A stretch of 64,000 nucleotides of DNA from Atrichornis clamosus (lineage: Eukaryota; Chordata; Aves; Passeriformes; Menuridae), in the NCBI GenBank assembly GCA_013400975.1, contig WBMZ01012763.1, forward strand, positions 42,656 through 106,655, read 5' to 3'. The translations under genes and the position numbers were made by a program. Positions within the stretch are counted from its first letter, which is position 1. Each line of letters opens with the position of its first letter. Under the pieces are notes generated by a model, which saw only the letters and a list, made by a program, of their open reading frames with translations, searched no databases and had not been told where the DNA came from. Positions 24,501 through 39,500 of the stretch are shown piece by piece.

Positions 24501-27500
24501 AGTTGTATAAGCTATTTGTCACAGAAAGAGAGCATTTAGTTAAAAAGCTGGAAAAACATTATGAGTGTAAATAGAAAATTAAGACAGTGATTTTATAATT
24601 CTATTCACTTGAGCTTGGTGGATGGATATGTGGAGCAAATTTCTAACTTTTAAAATTTCTGTGAGGATCAGGAGTTCATGTTGAACTGTCTACCTTAAAA
24701 GAGAAAAAGTACTTAAAAACCTCTTACTTGGCTCTTTCTTCATCCAATTTCTTTTGCTCCACATCCAAGGAATGTTTTACCACCTCGTACCACTTCTTGA
24801 ACTCAAAATATGGACCACCTGAACAAAAGATACACATTGTAGGTTGGGAAGAAATGAAAGAAATGTGTATGTGCTAAAGAAAACATACTTGACCTAATAA
24901 TTCTGTAAGAAAGACAAATGTAGAAATGGAGTGGAAGAACAGCATGTCATAAGTGCAAAGAAGCCCTTTAGCTTAGATTTAATAGATTTAGCACAATTCA
25001 AACCTTTTCCCTCTTTTCTGTAAATTTAAGCCTAGAAACCACGTCCTCTCTACCAAATGAACAAGCTCTCTACTGTGTAGAGTGGTCTTCACCTGTTTGA
25101 AAGTTGAATTCAAGGGATTAATGAAACTATACAACAAGCTTAGGTTTAAACAAGTAAGATCTAAAGAAGCTCAGATGTAAAATTTCACACAGTTTCATCA
25201 GCTACCCACTGTCTATTCTACTACCCATGAAACCTTAGAGGGTTGGAAAGATAATCTAGACAATGGTCTTCACTTTATGTCAGCCTCCATGGCTTTGAGC
25301 CCAGGAACTTCATTTGCTGATATGTGAACAAATATTTACAAGTACATGCAAAAACATGAAGGCATATGACATTTAACAGCACCTTTATCATTAATCCTCC
25401 AAAGAGACACAAGACTGAAGCAGACCAACTGGGTACAGTAAGGATAAGAATTCCGAACAGAAATACGGTCTAGATTTATATATTTAAAGTATAATCAACT
25501 CTTATTCCCCGTGGGTGGATTATCTGCATTGTGAATTAACCAGAGTTTGCATTTCCCCATCACCCCAGCTGCATTGCTTGCGTCATGCCTAGCTTTGCCA
25601 GCCAGCTGTTTAAACTCTCCTGAAGGTGAATATACTGTTCTTACAACCAAACTTATATACCTTTTGTATTATCTGCATTTTTTCTGTTTGCATTGTTCTG
25701 CCTTAGAATGTCTAGATGCTAAAAATATAGATGGGCTTAAAAAGCAACAGACACATGAAGGAAACAAAGACCCTTCAATAGTTCTTGAAATTCAAAGGTG
25801 TGGGTACAACTTCTTTTATCAACTCCTTAAACCCAGAGGTTTAAGTAAATACTCCTGAACTGCTGGGAGGGCAGTGTGGGGGGTGGCAGAAATTTGTATT
25901 ACACTTCATAGGAATTATTAAGCATTTGTCACCCACAAACCCAATGTCAGAGACATGATGCTACACTGTAATAACCATTTACCTGGCCAGCACTGCTAGT
26001 CTGACATTCATATAGCTGAGTTGACTGGAAAATACACAGCTCTGTGATACACACATACATATGTATATATGTGTGTATATCTATCTATATATATATATAT
26101 ATATCACATTTCATTTAAACGAAACCTGTATCATGGATATGCGCAGATCACAGAACACACAGAGGAGGTAACTACAACTATTTATTGTACTGCTTCCAGT
26201 GTGACTTGAAGAACTGTAGAAGCTGAAATACTATTTTTTAATTAAAAAAAAAAAAAAAAAAGGACTAGAAAATGGACAGTTGAGAATGGAGTCAACATAC
26301 ACTGAATTTTTAAAATTCAGTCTTAACCATTATTCATTTCAGCACTCTAACTTTGGGAAAATGCCAGAGGCAGTTTTGAGCTCTGGCACTAATCAGTGCT
26401 CTAACAGAAATTCTCACATCAGCTCCTCTGCACAGCTGCACACCATCACCCCAACATTTTAAGCATAGAGACAACACAACAGAACATATGGATCATTTGC
26501 ACCAGCAGATTTTAAAGTAAAAAAGTGGACAAAGAATGAGCTGTTAATTCCCAAGGGCAATGCGACTTGTTAATAAGGGAGAAACCCCATTAAGACATTA
26601 ATGTCTTTCAGCCTCAGCTTGTAAAGCAGTTGCACAACTCCCACTCTTGTCACTATCATGTACTTCAAGTTTTCAAGGGAAGTACAAAGGAAAAAAAAAA
26701 TCCACAATAAATTTGTGTATCCACTTGAATGTGACAATTACCAGTTTTAGTTCACAATGATGACTGTCCCTAGTTAACAGCAGTAATTGTGCTCACACAT
26801 GGCTAACACCAATTTTATTACTGACCTAAATTTTAAACAAAGTAACAGAAGGGTCACAATGGACCCAAAACTGGTTGGAAGGTTTAACAGCTAAACCACT
26901 GTAACACATCTTGGGTTTTATCTTCAACTGTGATTTGGATCGGGCCATGGAACATCTTCCTGAAGATTTCTAATCTTTGATTTGGTCTTTCTGCCCTCAA
27001 AGAACCATGTTCACACCATTATCTTCTCCATCTTAATTGCTGCTAGCTTTTCCACAGTCTCAGGATTATTTGGACTAAGAAACTAGATTACATCTGAAAT
27101 ATGTTACACACTAAGATATTTTATTTAACAGGACTAAACAAGTTTGGATTTTATCATAACTGTGGTTTGATGCCCCTAGTAAGTATCTGCTATTTACGAT
27201 CAAAGTGCACTCCCTCTTCACACCATATTCATTCATCTTCACCTACCAAGCATAAAACTCTAAACCAAGAGGCAAACATGCACAAGTAGAAACAGAGAGG
27301 CACCTAGAAAATGTGTACCAAACTCCTCTATCCAGAACAAATTATGCAAGTACACAGAGGTCATTTTACAGGAACAGAATCTACTTTTTTCTCTGAATAA
27401 AGTTTGCCCTAAAAGAATGACAAAAACACGTTTTAATGATCAAGAAGACAAATCTTTCTAAGCCTGATTACAAAGCTGATTCATTTACAAAATCGTAACA

Positions 27501-30500
27501 CTGCTTCTACTAGAATATTTATGTACCTTCTGTGGTTTTTTTATTTCTTTCTTCAGCGGAGTCTGAAAGCAACCTGTAAAAAAATTTTTAAAATCAGGCT
27601 ATTTTGTAGATCCAAATACTGCACCTTTCACATGAAATTCAAATACAATTGCCAAAAATGACACCCTAATTTTATTCCAAGTTTCAGATTCAACCCAATG
27701 ATTTAAAAAAATAAGTAATGTTTCATGTCTAAAATACCTTAAAGTGTATGGTTTAAGCTACTGAACTTAATTGAAATTCCAATACTATACATTTAACTCT
27801 AAAGAAAGAATGATCCATAACGACAATAACTTACACTATTTGAAATTTGGGATTTGCTACAGATTTGTCTGTACACTTACCATTCATAGTGATCATCTAA
27901 TAAAAACAGTAATTTGAGCACAACTACAATAACTGCTGCAGCAAGAACATCATATTTCACTTTTCTTGTTGACTTATTTCCAGGCGTAAGAGTCAGGAAA
28001 TCCACTTCTCCAATACCAATCTTTTTCACCACTCGACAAGTCCAATCATGCAATTCATCTGATTAATACAAATAAGAATATAAAATGTTAAGACAAGTTA
28101 GAAATATTTTTATAGTGCAAATACATTGGTAATTTGAGGAAAACACTGCTTAGGTCTTTTAGGACCGTTTGACAGCCATATTTTTCAGGCTGAGGAGTAG
28201 TTTTGGATATTTTTAAAAACACCAGGCAACCTTCACTGTGCTTACATGGAAAACACTTGTGACTTACATTCATATGAAGAAAAAGAAATCATGTATTTAG
28301 TAGTGTTTTGATGTTACTTGAATGATATTGTGAGATCATCCTCAACATTCTTATGGGAAAGCCTGTCACAAATCCACAGAAATACAGTTTCAAAAAAACC
28401 CCAAAAGCAGAAAACTTGTCAGAAACTTTTTTCCTGCCTGTTGGCCAAACACCCGTGGTAGGACGGATTCAGCACCGCACAGAGGAGGAACAGGGCTGGT
28501 TTTACAGGAGCTGGTTGGCTGTGAAGAGCAGTTTGATGGTGGCAGGGCAGCACTTGCTGCTCCCCTGACAAACCTGTCGAGGTCACACCTGGCTGTACCT
28601 GTGCAGCCCAATCGCAGCCGCTGGTGCGGGTTATGCCAGTAAGATACAGCTGCAGCTCCACAGGATATACAGCAGTCTATCTATACAGCCTCTGATTACT
28701 CTGCTTATTTTTCACAGATACAAATCCCCCAAATTTCTCACCTTTCCTGTTCAGCAAGAAATACAGGAGTTGATTACATCACCATCAGATTCCACAAAGG
28801 TTAGCAATGTATGACTAAGTACAACCTTAATCCAGCTATACTTACACTCTCTTGCTGCTTACAAAGAGTTTAGTAGGAACTCGTTTTTAATCCTCTCACA
28901 CGTTAACAGTAAAAGTTAAAAAAATCTGAAAACGAAATTTTCTTATAAATACTAGCAGCATAGTTTATTTCAGATACTTAAAATAATCTCTTCATTGGTA
29001 TTTAGTGTCCTTTAACACTGTCAATTCATTGCTTATGTTTTCAGGGGTTGTTAGACAACAGCAACAGTCTTTTTTCAATTTTTGAAAAAATGCTTCTATA
29101 TGATAAAAAGCTTAGGTGCAAGGAAAAGGGACAATGTATTCCTCTTCTACAGTAGTTTTCAAAGAGTACTTAGCTTTCTATTTCTCTGCAATAAATCTGA
29201 AAATGACAGTTTTCTAGACTTTTCTTTGATTCAATTGATACTTCACAATCTGTAAAATAATGTGATTCGCTATAGGATCACAATACTGGAGTAAAACTAC
29301 AAAATCAGTATTTCTACTCCAGAATTTTATCCCTAAATCTGTTGGTTATCTTCTCTTCATTCAATTGTGAGCATACAGAAAAAACAAGCACTTTTATTCA
29401 TAGTAATTAATTGCAAAGTAAGCCAATAACCCCCTCCCCTACTATTAACTGTTGGAATGTTTTGAGAAAAAAATCAATTTACAGGCCATTTGTCTGTATA
29501 ACTCATCTTCAGTGGCAGCAGTACTCAACAGAAAATATGGTAACCCAACAGACAGTTCACATACGAGGACATATCAGTCTTTCTTTGACAATTCAAGACT
29601 TAATTTTACGACAGACAAAAGAGTCAATATTTATGCAATATATGATTTCAGAACTAAATAATGAATCAAGGGAGACAGCAGCTGATCTGTCACAGAGCTT
29701 CAATTAATATTAAAACAAACGCTAATATATAATATTACACACATAATGTATTCTATATTAGAGAATATACAATCATTAGTATATATGAGAATTCCAGAGC
29801 TAAGCAATCAGGTCCCAATTTCATGAATCATTTAGCTAAAGTTAATAAATCACATGAATTCAACTAGTGCCTCTTAGTTCACATGGATACTGAAAGATTT
29901 TAAATTAAGTATCCTCTCCACAGCCTTAGAGAACCAACACCATAGTGCCCTTGCATATCTGCGTTATGTCAGTAAGATACAGCTACAGCTCTGTAAAACA
30001 TATTCTAAATGTTTGATGAAGGTGCTTTGTATAGAAAAAATATCTTTCAGTTCACTTATTCCCATATTCTTAAATGGCAATAAACTAGAAGGAAAAGAGC
30101 AGGTACTTTTGAAGTAGTAATTCAAGACTTTTTGCTAGAGTTTAATAAACCACAAAAAAATTTTATCAGTTTGGGCTAGGGAAAATATTTACCAGGTAAA
30201 TTAGCTTCCATCAAGTACTTCATGCACAACATGTCTGGATGAAGAAAGCAGCTGTCTGTTATATCTGGAAAACGAGGCAGCTCTAAAAACGCTGCAAGCT
30301 CGTGCATTTTGTTGAATACTTCTTCATATACAGGCCACGACTGAAAGACAGGGTAAGAGGAGGTTATATATTTGCTCTATTATCATATTTGTTAATGACC
30401 TGAAATTAGTTATTGATGTTAAATTCTGTATTGCTTAATACAGCATTATTTATACAGATTCTTTTAGCACTCTATGACTAAACACACGTGGAAGAATGGA

Positions 30501-33500
30501 GCCAGATTGCAGTAATGCAAAGAGAAACGTGCTAGTTTTAAATACCATGAAATATATCAGGAACAAATAAAAAGTTACTTCAGACATCCAACCAATCCAG
30601 TATCTTTCTTGTGAAGTGATCAGTATGTGTCCAGATGCTCCAAAACTGAAAGAGTTTTGAAAAAAACCCAATACAGGTGCAATTGAGGGTGAACGGTCTA
30701 AAGAGCTATGAGGTCAGAGAATCACAGAAGGTGGAGGTTGGAAGGGACTGCTTGAGACCATCAGGTCCAAGCGCCTGCTTGGGTCAGCTAGAGCAGCCTG
30801 CCCAGGACCATGTCCAGTCAGATACTGAGTATCTCCACAGATGGCAGCTTCACAGGTCTGTGGGAAATCTGCTCCAGTGTTTCACCAACTCCACTGCACG
30901 AAAGAAAAAAAGGTTTTCTTTTCCTTTATGCTTAAATGGAACGGTGTTTCAATTTGTGCCCATTTCTCCTCATCCTGCCACTGGATACCACTAAGGAGGA
31001 TCTGGTTTTCCTCCTCTGCACCATCCTGCAGGTACCACATCATGCCCAGAGTGTTCTCCAGCTCCAGGATGAAGAGTCACAGATCTCTCAGGCTCCACTC
31101 CATCATCTTCACAGCCCTTTACTGGACTAACTCGAGTGTGTTCATGCCTCCTTTGTACTGTGTAGCCCAGAACAGCACCCAGCACTCTTGATGTGTCTCA
31201 CCAGTGCCGAGTAGAGAGGAAGGATCACCTGCCTCCCTTGAGGACTTGTGCAGTCACCACAACTTCTCAAAAATTATTGACAGTGACCTAAAAGTGACAC
31301 AAGCCAGCTGCCTCAGCACTTTTGGCAGCATCTCATCATGGCCCATGAACCTTCAATACATCCAATTTGTTCACATATCCCTAATCTGCTTCTCAAAAAC
31401 TGAGGTACAAAAACATTCATCACTAGCCTTCTCCTTGGTCTTTGTGACCACATTCCCACTTAGTACCAGGCCCACATTCTCTAGAACCCTTCCAACAGAA
31501 TCTTTCACGTACTTTTTAAAAAAAATCCATATTTACATATTTATTAGTGAAATAAATCTGCAATTCTCTTTTTGAAACAACTGACTGCATGAAAGAAGTT
31601 TTCTCAATTTATACTGAGTTTTGCTGCTCAGGAGAATATAACTTACAGACAGATTTTGACATGTTTATTCATAATGAACTCAGCAGGACCTGAAGTTTGT
31701 GTAAATATGGATGGAACGTTTGACCCTCATTTCACAATACCTGAACTGTTTCATTAAACATTTGTAACTCTCCATATTTCAAATGATTGTTTGAATTTAC
31801 CTCTAAAAGTAACAATTTCAGTTGTTCAGGTTATTTTACCATTTTAAATGTATAAAAAGCAATGATTTTTCTGCTTGGTTCTGATTCAGCAGAGCACCTT
31901 ATAATGAATTCATATTTTATCAAGTCAATTTGTGCATATGAAACCATCCTTTGATAGGAACTTAGCTGTGCTTTACACTTTGTGCACAATTTCCAAACCT
32001 TCCTGAACAGGACTGAATTCAGGCTTCTGGTCTTGTTTTTGGTTCAGATTACAAACAGAGCAACTGTGTTTACAAGACTGAAATAATGTGCATGTATTCA
32101 ATCATTTGCTTTCCTCTGTTTTAATATAAGCTATGCAGCCAATGCTCAGACTTTGTTTTGAGTGATTACCAACGTTACCTTTTATTTTTTTAAAGGATCT
32201 CCCCTAAGACTGCAGTTCAGACTTGCCTAATTGTGTGAACACATTCTTAAGCAAATGAGTAATTCTGCTGTCACTTACTATTACACATGTAACTTTTTGT
32301 AACAGTTAGAAAGTTGTATCATGTTCATTATAGTTTCTAAACAGCATTAAAACTGGCTTAGACTGCTCCAAGACTATCTTGAGAAACAAGAAAAACACGC
32401 ACTATCAGAGTTCTGCAGAAGACCAGGCTCACAGTACTTTCCAATCCTTTCAAAAAGAACTGCTAAATTGAATACCAAAACAATCTTGGAACAAAACCTG
32501 AATAATATGTAACTTCTCTTGCGTGTACTGGTAGAAAAAATTAAAGTCCCAGCTAATTTAAATATGAACATTACATAAATACTATTCCTAGAGAGATATA
32601 AAGGAAATATACTTTTGCCAATGTCAAGCAGTTGAATTAGTAGCTTCTTAAAAATGTATCGCATATGAAAAGAAATTAAGACATTAGAAATTCAGTCATG
32701 TGAAGCATTCTCAAACATTAGCTCCATTGGTGATAGTTTATCTGAACAGTCTAATTTGACATCGAGGTAATTTAAGAAATATAGCTCATAATTGGAAGAC
32801 TTAAGGTAGACACCTCTATCGCTTTTTACCTGAGCTTCTCTCACTGTACCAGGACAAGGACACAACTTTCCTATCTTAGGTACTAGTGAATCATACCTTC
32901 CTCCCTATGAAAAACACGTTTCAAAGCTTTTGTTTGCAATTTACAGAAGGCAATTTGGTTCCTTTTCAAAATGGCTAGAAAATGCTCTGCTTTGCAATGA
33001 CATGCAATGCTTTCCTTTTTCTGAAGGCAAACAAGTGGTATAAAAACTACCAAGAAAAAAATCAAGACTGAGAGCTACCACTTGGGTTATTTTAAAAAGA
33101 GTGTTAACAGACAAAAATTGTTCTTTGTTGATTTGTGTTCCTAAGAGATCTAAACGCTCTTGGAATGCGCCAATCTAGGAAGGGCATCCTAACAGAAGAT
33201 AAAGATCAACCAAATCAGTTGCTACTTCCCAAGGCTTAAACCCTAAGCTCAAGAACATTCCCTGTCCTAGTCCTGTTGCTACAGTGCAGCACTGTGCCAT
33301 GACGATGAGGTTGAACAGAACCCCTGCTTCCAGCAGCAGAGTCACCTCTGGAACTGCAAGCTGCAAGCGCAGCTGGATCCAGCACAAGATCACACCTCTG
33401 TGGGACACAGCACAGGGCTGAAGGCTGAAAGTTCAGGGCTGAGACTGTAGGGTTACTTCAGTAACCAAGCACTGGCTGTTTTCACCAGTCACTGCATACC

Positions 33501-36500
33501 CCCTTCATATTCTGTTTAATTCTGAAGGAGTTGTGAGTTCATACACAAATCTTTCATTCTGCAAAGTTTCAAACATACTGGGAGGGTTAAAAGAGAAAGA
33601 GCCCCCAAATTCTACATAACCAACACAGCAAATGTTGAGACAATGTTAAGAAAAAGCACAATGCCACAAACAAGCAGCCTCAAAATTAATGAAAGTTATC
33701 ACCTTCTATGTAGCTATGCATGTCTGCCAAAAAAAAAAAAAAAAAAAAAAAGAACATGATAAAACAAGTTGTATTGGAAGTCAACCAGCAAATCCACTAG
33801 GAAAGCAAGACCCGGAACCAAGGCCTCTCTCCTTCAGGTAAAAAAACTCTGCCTCCAGCAACCCATGATTAAGCCCCAAGGGAGGAGTACTTGGACAATA
33901 GAAGACAGTGTTAGATCATATGCCACATGCTCTCCGTGTATAACTTTTACTTATCCAATCATAAATTTTAAAATTCAAGGTGTATTTCTGTGCTAAATAT
34001 TAGGACAACTCCCCTGTCCATCACCACATGAAGTTACTGAGCTCTCACCTTGTTTTGGGAACCTGGGAAACACTACAAAAACAACATATAAAGCTCAAGT
34101 TACAAACCCTGGAGGGCACCTAATAATTCCAGGAAGACTGACAAAAAACCCTTTTAAAGCTATGCTACCTGCTAGCCTTTTCAGGAGTTTCGCAAGCTGG
34201 GATTCCTTCAAGACTGATCAACAACGCTGACAGAGTCTGTAACTTGTCTAGATGGGGCACAGAGGTTGCCTAGAACTTTTCTTAAGCTTTGTCTTTAAAA
34301 TCTTTGTATCTTATTCCCACATGTGACAAATAAGGTCACTACAGGTCTTCTCCAGAAGGCAGTATAGAAGATTAGCACTACTTGAGAGTACCTTCCTCTG
34401 CCCCCCCAGCACAGGAGAACAAAATACACACTCTTGAGTCGGTGAAGAAGTGTATACAAGATTTTCATGATGATAAACATTCATTAAACTATTTAAATCA
34501 GTTGTCTTTATCTTTCGAAGTTACATGGCTTTTTTCACCTGTATTAGAAAACAAGCTGGTTTTCAGGAGCAGAGGAGCCAAACTATTAGCATGATAATCA
34601 GATCACAGTAATAGGTAATTGTTTTGTGTAAGCCAAGATTGCAGCCTCTCCTACTTGTTTGGACAATATCAGAATGTTGCTGATCAACAAGCAGAAAACA
34701 GTATGCACTGGCTGGCTTTCTAGAACAATTTCCAGGCCCCATAGTTTCTTGTTTTAAATGTGGTCTGACTGACTCTCTTGGATGACTGTATAGGCCATTT
34801 TGTTCTCCTGTATCACGACAATATCCCAGCAGGCATTACTTACATATTCACAATATTTAAAATTCAGTTTATTTTACAGTGATAATGTTCTATCCTTTCT
34901 GAAAAGAATTAATTATGCAGTTGTTTTAAATTCTCAATTTTATACTTTTCCCTTCCATCCTTCTATCCTGTTCAGTACTTTTCTGGCAGCACAACTCCCT
35001 TCCTCATCATCTTTCTACCTGTTCCCCTTCCATCCTGGGAATCCTTTTTTCACATTCTCTAAAGCTCTACCTTCCCTGTGCTGCTCATATTCCACAGAGG
35101 TCATTTTTCCCATGGGAGTATTTTAATAATCATTTAATACTAGAATCTAATAAGGTCTGACTCATTTTTTCATCATCAGATTTTAGTAGGTCTCTGAGAA
35201 TCTTTTAACATTTAGAGTTGGATGTGCTTACAATAATCCAAAACTCAGCAAGGCTTCATAGTTTTTAAGATGACAAATTCAACTTAGACCAAACTTGAAA
35301 AAGAGCACACTAAACTTACCAGGAAGTGGACTAAGGAAACCATTTTAACTTGCAGGTTTGGAAAACATCAAGTTATGAGGGTTGAAGAAGGGGTTTTTGC
35401 AACATAATCCAGAATTTTGGTTCAAACCTTGTGTAAAGCAGGGCATGTCCGTAAATTAAAAGGTATTTATTGTAAAAATAATAAACCAAACAGCTGCCCT
35501 AATGTTTGTAAGCATATCTGAATGCAGCCTGGATTGAAACACACATTCCCAGGAACCCAAGCTGGTTTCACATCTACATAAGGCAAGATTAGGTACCAAC
35601 AATGAGCAGAGCAGTCGAGCTCTCTACAGCACCTGGTTCTCCTTACTTTGCCTCTGCTGCTCAACTGGTTCAGATATATCTGGCCATCTGCAGCATGAGC
35701 CTGATGTGGGATGACACCAGCCACAGTGCATGCAGGTTACATAAAGGAATTGACACTAGAGACAATAACTGTATCAGCTGTGAAATGTACACCCAAATTA
35801 GTATTTAAAACTGAATGAAATGACCTCGTGAACCAATAATTACATAATAGATCATTGATGTGGTCACTAATGATTTTCTTTTCATGGTTTTTGTGTATTC
35901 TTATGGTATTACTAATCTAGCTACCTCCCATATAAACACACACCAACAAATCTTGCTGATTCATTTTTAAAGAACATTGGTTTTCCCCTTTGTCTGACCT
36001 CTATCTACCTCTTAGGGACCATCACCATTCCACCTGGATTTTGCCACAAATTAATGCAACAGCCATTAAACACAAATTAAATGTACTTTAACACTGTGTA
36101 TTGTGATGATGAATACAGACTTTCAAAAAATAAGAAGTGCTTAAATTTTTTTTGCCATCTAACCTAGCTGGAAAAAACCTAACGTAGTCAACTTTGTTGC
36201 ACAGTTAGATTCTGTGTAGCCTCTTCAGGAAAGCCTTCTTTGCCAGAGCACAAGGTATACAGAAAAGACATAGGCAATGTTTAAAGACAATCTTTAAAGG
36301 TCCCTTCCAACCCAAACTATTTCATGATTCTATGACATTGTAAGCACTGTCATCACTGCTGTACAGAAGTGTCCCAGGCTTGTGATTTGCTGGTGAATGT
36401 GAAAGTGTACTGGGAAGAACCACTGCACCCTGCTCCTACCTCCTTTCCTAGGTCACTGTCAGAACCAGGAGAACAGATTCAATGAGCCTGAGACTGACTC

Positions 36501-39500
36501 AGTGCAGTCAATTTTACAGGGACTAAATGAGTGGACAGATTTCTCCAAACCCTGATACCCATGAATCACATACAGAAGCTGATATAACAGTGAGAGGGTG
36601 TGCCTTGAATTATTGAAAGGGAACCAAATGACAAGAAGACAGGTGAAACTGCTTCAACTCCATTTAGATAACTGCAAAGAAATACGTATCTCACGAGACT
36701 TCTTCCACTAGAAAGGACAAAGAGACCAAGCACTCTAAACTGCTGCTTTACAAGCCTGCTGTCAAGAAGGAAGACAGGAAAAGGAAATCAATTTGTCCAC
36801 CTTCAAGACAGGCAAACAAGTTGCCCAAGTTATCTGTCTGGTAACAAATGGGCAGAAGGGAAGAAAAAAGAAGGCAGGATACCATTTGAAAACCAAAGAA
36901 CTCCCACTGGCAGCCTCTCTCTTCCTCTCTTCTTTTCGTAACTGTTTCAGCTGCAACAGCTATTACATCTTAAAATCCCAAATTACTCCTGATCATTGTT
37001 ACAGAGGGAGCATGAAGGGTCTTTGTATAGCAAAAATATTAATTTTAGAAAATTACTCAATAAGCAATGTTTCTGCACTTTTGAGAGTAAAAATATCCTA
37101 GCACACCTAGGATATCAGACTGCATTAAATTGAGACAGGCACTTTTTACTGAAGAATTCAAGCTGGCATGAGGATGACCCAGCAACCCGCACAAAAAGAA
37201 AAAAAGGCCAACTGAACATGCAATACAGACGCCGTCCTTTACTAGGAAAAAAAAGTGGTTTTGGCTGCCTAACAGACTTTTTAATAGGCTACTTTCAGAG
37301 GAAGATATATTTTTCATTACATGATTCCTGGTTAAAGTGGTTTTTGAATAAATGAACTCCAATACTATTAAAGCACAAGAGACACATGCTTGAGCATTAG
37401 TCTGCTCATGATCACAAGCTAACTCTAACAAACATCACTTTTCTAAAAAAAGTAAACTTTCTACAAATACACAGAGTATTCCAACAAGGAGCTGAACTCT
37501 CATAACGTATTGAAATTTAAGAGTTTGGGAACAAATTTTATTGAATTTCATGAATATTTTGGTAGGTTTGTTTTCTTTCTTCATTAAGTAATGCTTAAAG
37601 ACAGGTATGGACAAGCTAGAGTTTCTGTTACACAACAGAGAGCTCTCATGATAAACTTGATTACAATAACCCTTTCAGCAGTGAACTTCCTCCTCAGCTT
37701 TTTTTCTTTCAAATAAAAGCCTCACCCTTGCTTCTTTTCATTCTGCACTACTTTTTATCCTGAACAAGAACTGCGTGCACCTGTTAAAATGCACAAAAAA
37801 TACAGAGTTAGGCAGAGAAAAAAACCCCACAAAGATACCTACCCCCAACAAAACTAAGATTACGAGATATCTCAAAACCCCAGCAGACCGAAGCAGGAAT
37901 CACTGGCTTGTTTTGTAAAGTAAAAGCAGCACAGTTGATTAGCAGAATTTGCGTAGATAGAATTTTATCCCTCTTAAGATTTTTTTAAAATAAACAAGAA
38001 TGACTGGCTTCTGTCTTAATTTGAATTCTTTAAATAGTTACCCTAAAAAAAAAATTTAAAAATCATATGGCAATTAAGGCCATTCAAATTTTAGTCAAGA
38101 GTAGTTCAAGGGAAGCAGAAAGCTATTGTCATTCCAGTCCAAACACTCCAGGAGAAAAGAACAAGCATTTTACCTGCATTTATGAGTTCATTAACAGATT
38201 TAGTCAGGAATTACTCTGTTTGAATCAGACCCATAACTAAAGCATATATATGCAATCCACCAAAACCTAGAATGTTAGACAATCCATATGTCAGCAGCTT
38301 CCTATGAGCTGTGTGATGACAAGAAGACATGGGCTTTAGCCAGTAGCAGATTATTCAGGGATACAAAATCCTTTTGAAAAGCCACTATGAAAAAAGAAAT
38401 TAAATAAAGGGACCACTTTACAGCATTTAGAAAAATCTTCAGGTTTCTTCATGACTGTGGCACAAACCCACCCCGGTGCACCAGGCACTTTGTCCCAGTT
38501 TTCCATCTTGTGACAGAGCAGCACAACATCACCCCTGAGAGCCCGGCCCTGCAGGAGCAGCCACCAGGCAGCCGACCGGACTGTCACGTGATGAGGGGGA
38601 ACGACCAGCAGCAAAGCAGAGAAAGAACCAAATATTCTGCAACTGAGAGTTGGTTTCACATGGCATGTACTAATGCAGGCTTAAACTCCCATATTAAACG
38701 AAGAAAAGGAAAAGGTACAGAGCAGCTCACTACTTCCTGCATGTTGAACTAAGACACTATCTTGGTTTAGAAACTATATGAGATGAAATTGTAATGACTA
38801 CAAGTACATTTGTAATGACTACTAGTATACTTCCACAGTCTCAGCTAAAATCATGCTGACTTCAGTAATTCCTAAAGTTCATATGCTTAACTTTAAAATC
38901 CTAATCACTATTCAAAGAAATAAAGAAGATAGTATTAGCTTAATCTGTTCACAAATCCAAGACCTGAACTTACTTTTAGGGCCAAAAGAGAACTGCACAG
39001 AACTGAAGATTGTTTAGAAATATTAAGAGTAAAGTGCAAAAATCCATAAGCTGCCATCCCTGTCAGCCCAGGAAGGTTCCCCCATGACCTAGAATTTATT
39101 TACTCTTACAGGGCTTTTCATGTTTCTCCGCTTGTCACATTTCTAGGCCAGGCTTCTTGCAAGTGTTCCTGCTTCCTCCTGGCATTGGGATAATTGCTAC
39201 TACTCAACAGTAAAGAATTTTACATTGTGATTTATTAAACAAGCAATTTCTTTATAGTTCTTCCACCAGAACAACCCCAAAGATCACTACAAAAATACAA
39301 GCATAAAAAATCTTTTTTCAAAAAGCAAAGCTTTTGCTTAAGAAAAATGCGTAGCCTTCATAGCTTAGAATTCTTTGCCATAGGCTAGACATACCCCTCT
39401 TATGAAACGATTTTGCATACTTTTACCATTTAATCATTCCTCAACAACATTCAAGTTGAATAAGAAACATCCTGAGATCTCTAAATCTGAACCTTTATTG

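Larger units (their letters stand above)
24819..27526 (-). other. TAF1B: TAF1B intron 11
   Basis: AT-rich intron of 2.7 kb. It contains an AT-rich microsatellite (26049-26105) and an 18-base A run (26244-26261); no exon or gene recognised. Confidence 0.85.
28059..30192 (-). other. TAF1B: TAF1B intron 9
   Basis: A 2.1 kb intron with a more GC-rich block at 28430-28670. A 30-base imperfect direct repeat occurs at 28629-28660 and 29961-29991. No exon or known element recognised. Confidence 0.8.

Noticed and set aside
30677..31575. Cluster of open frames of 60-123 codons on both strands
   Set aside because: They fall inside a decayed CR1 LINE copy and are not cellular genes.
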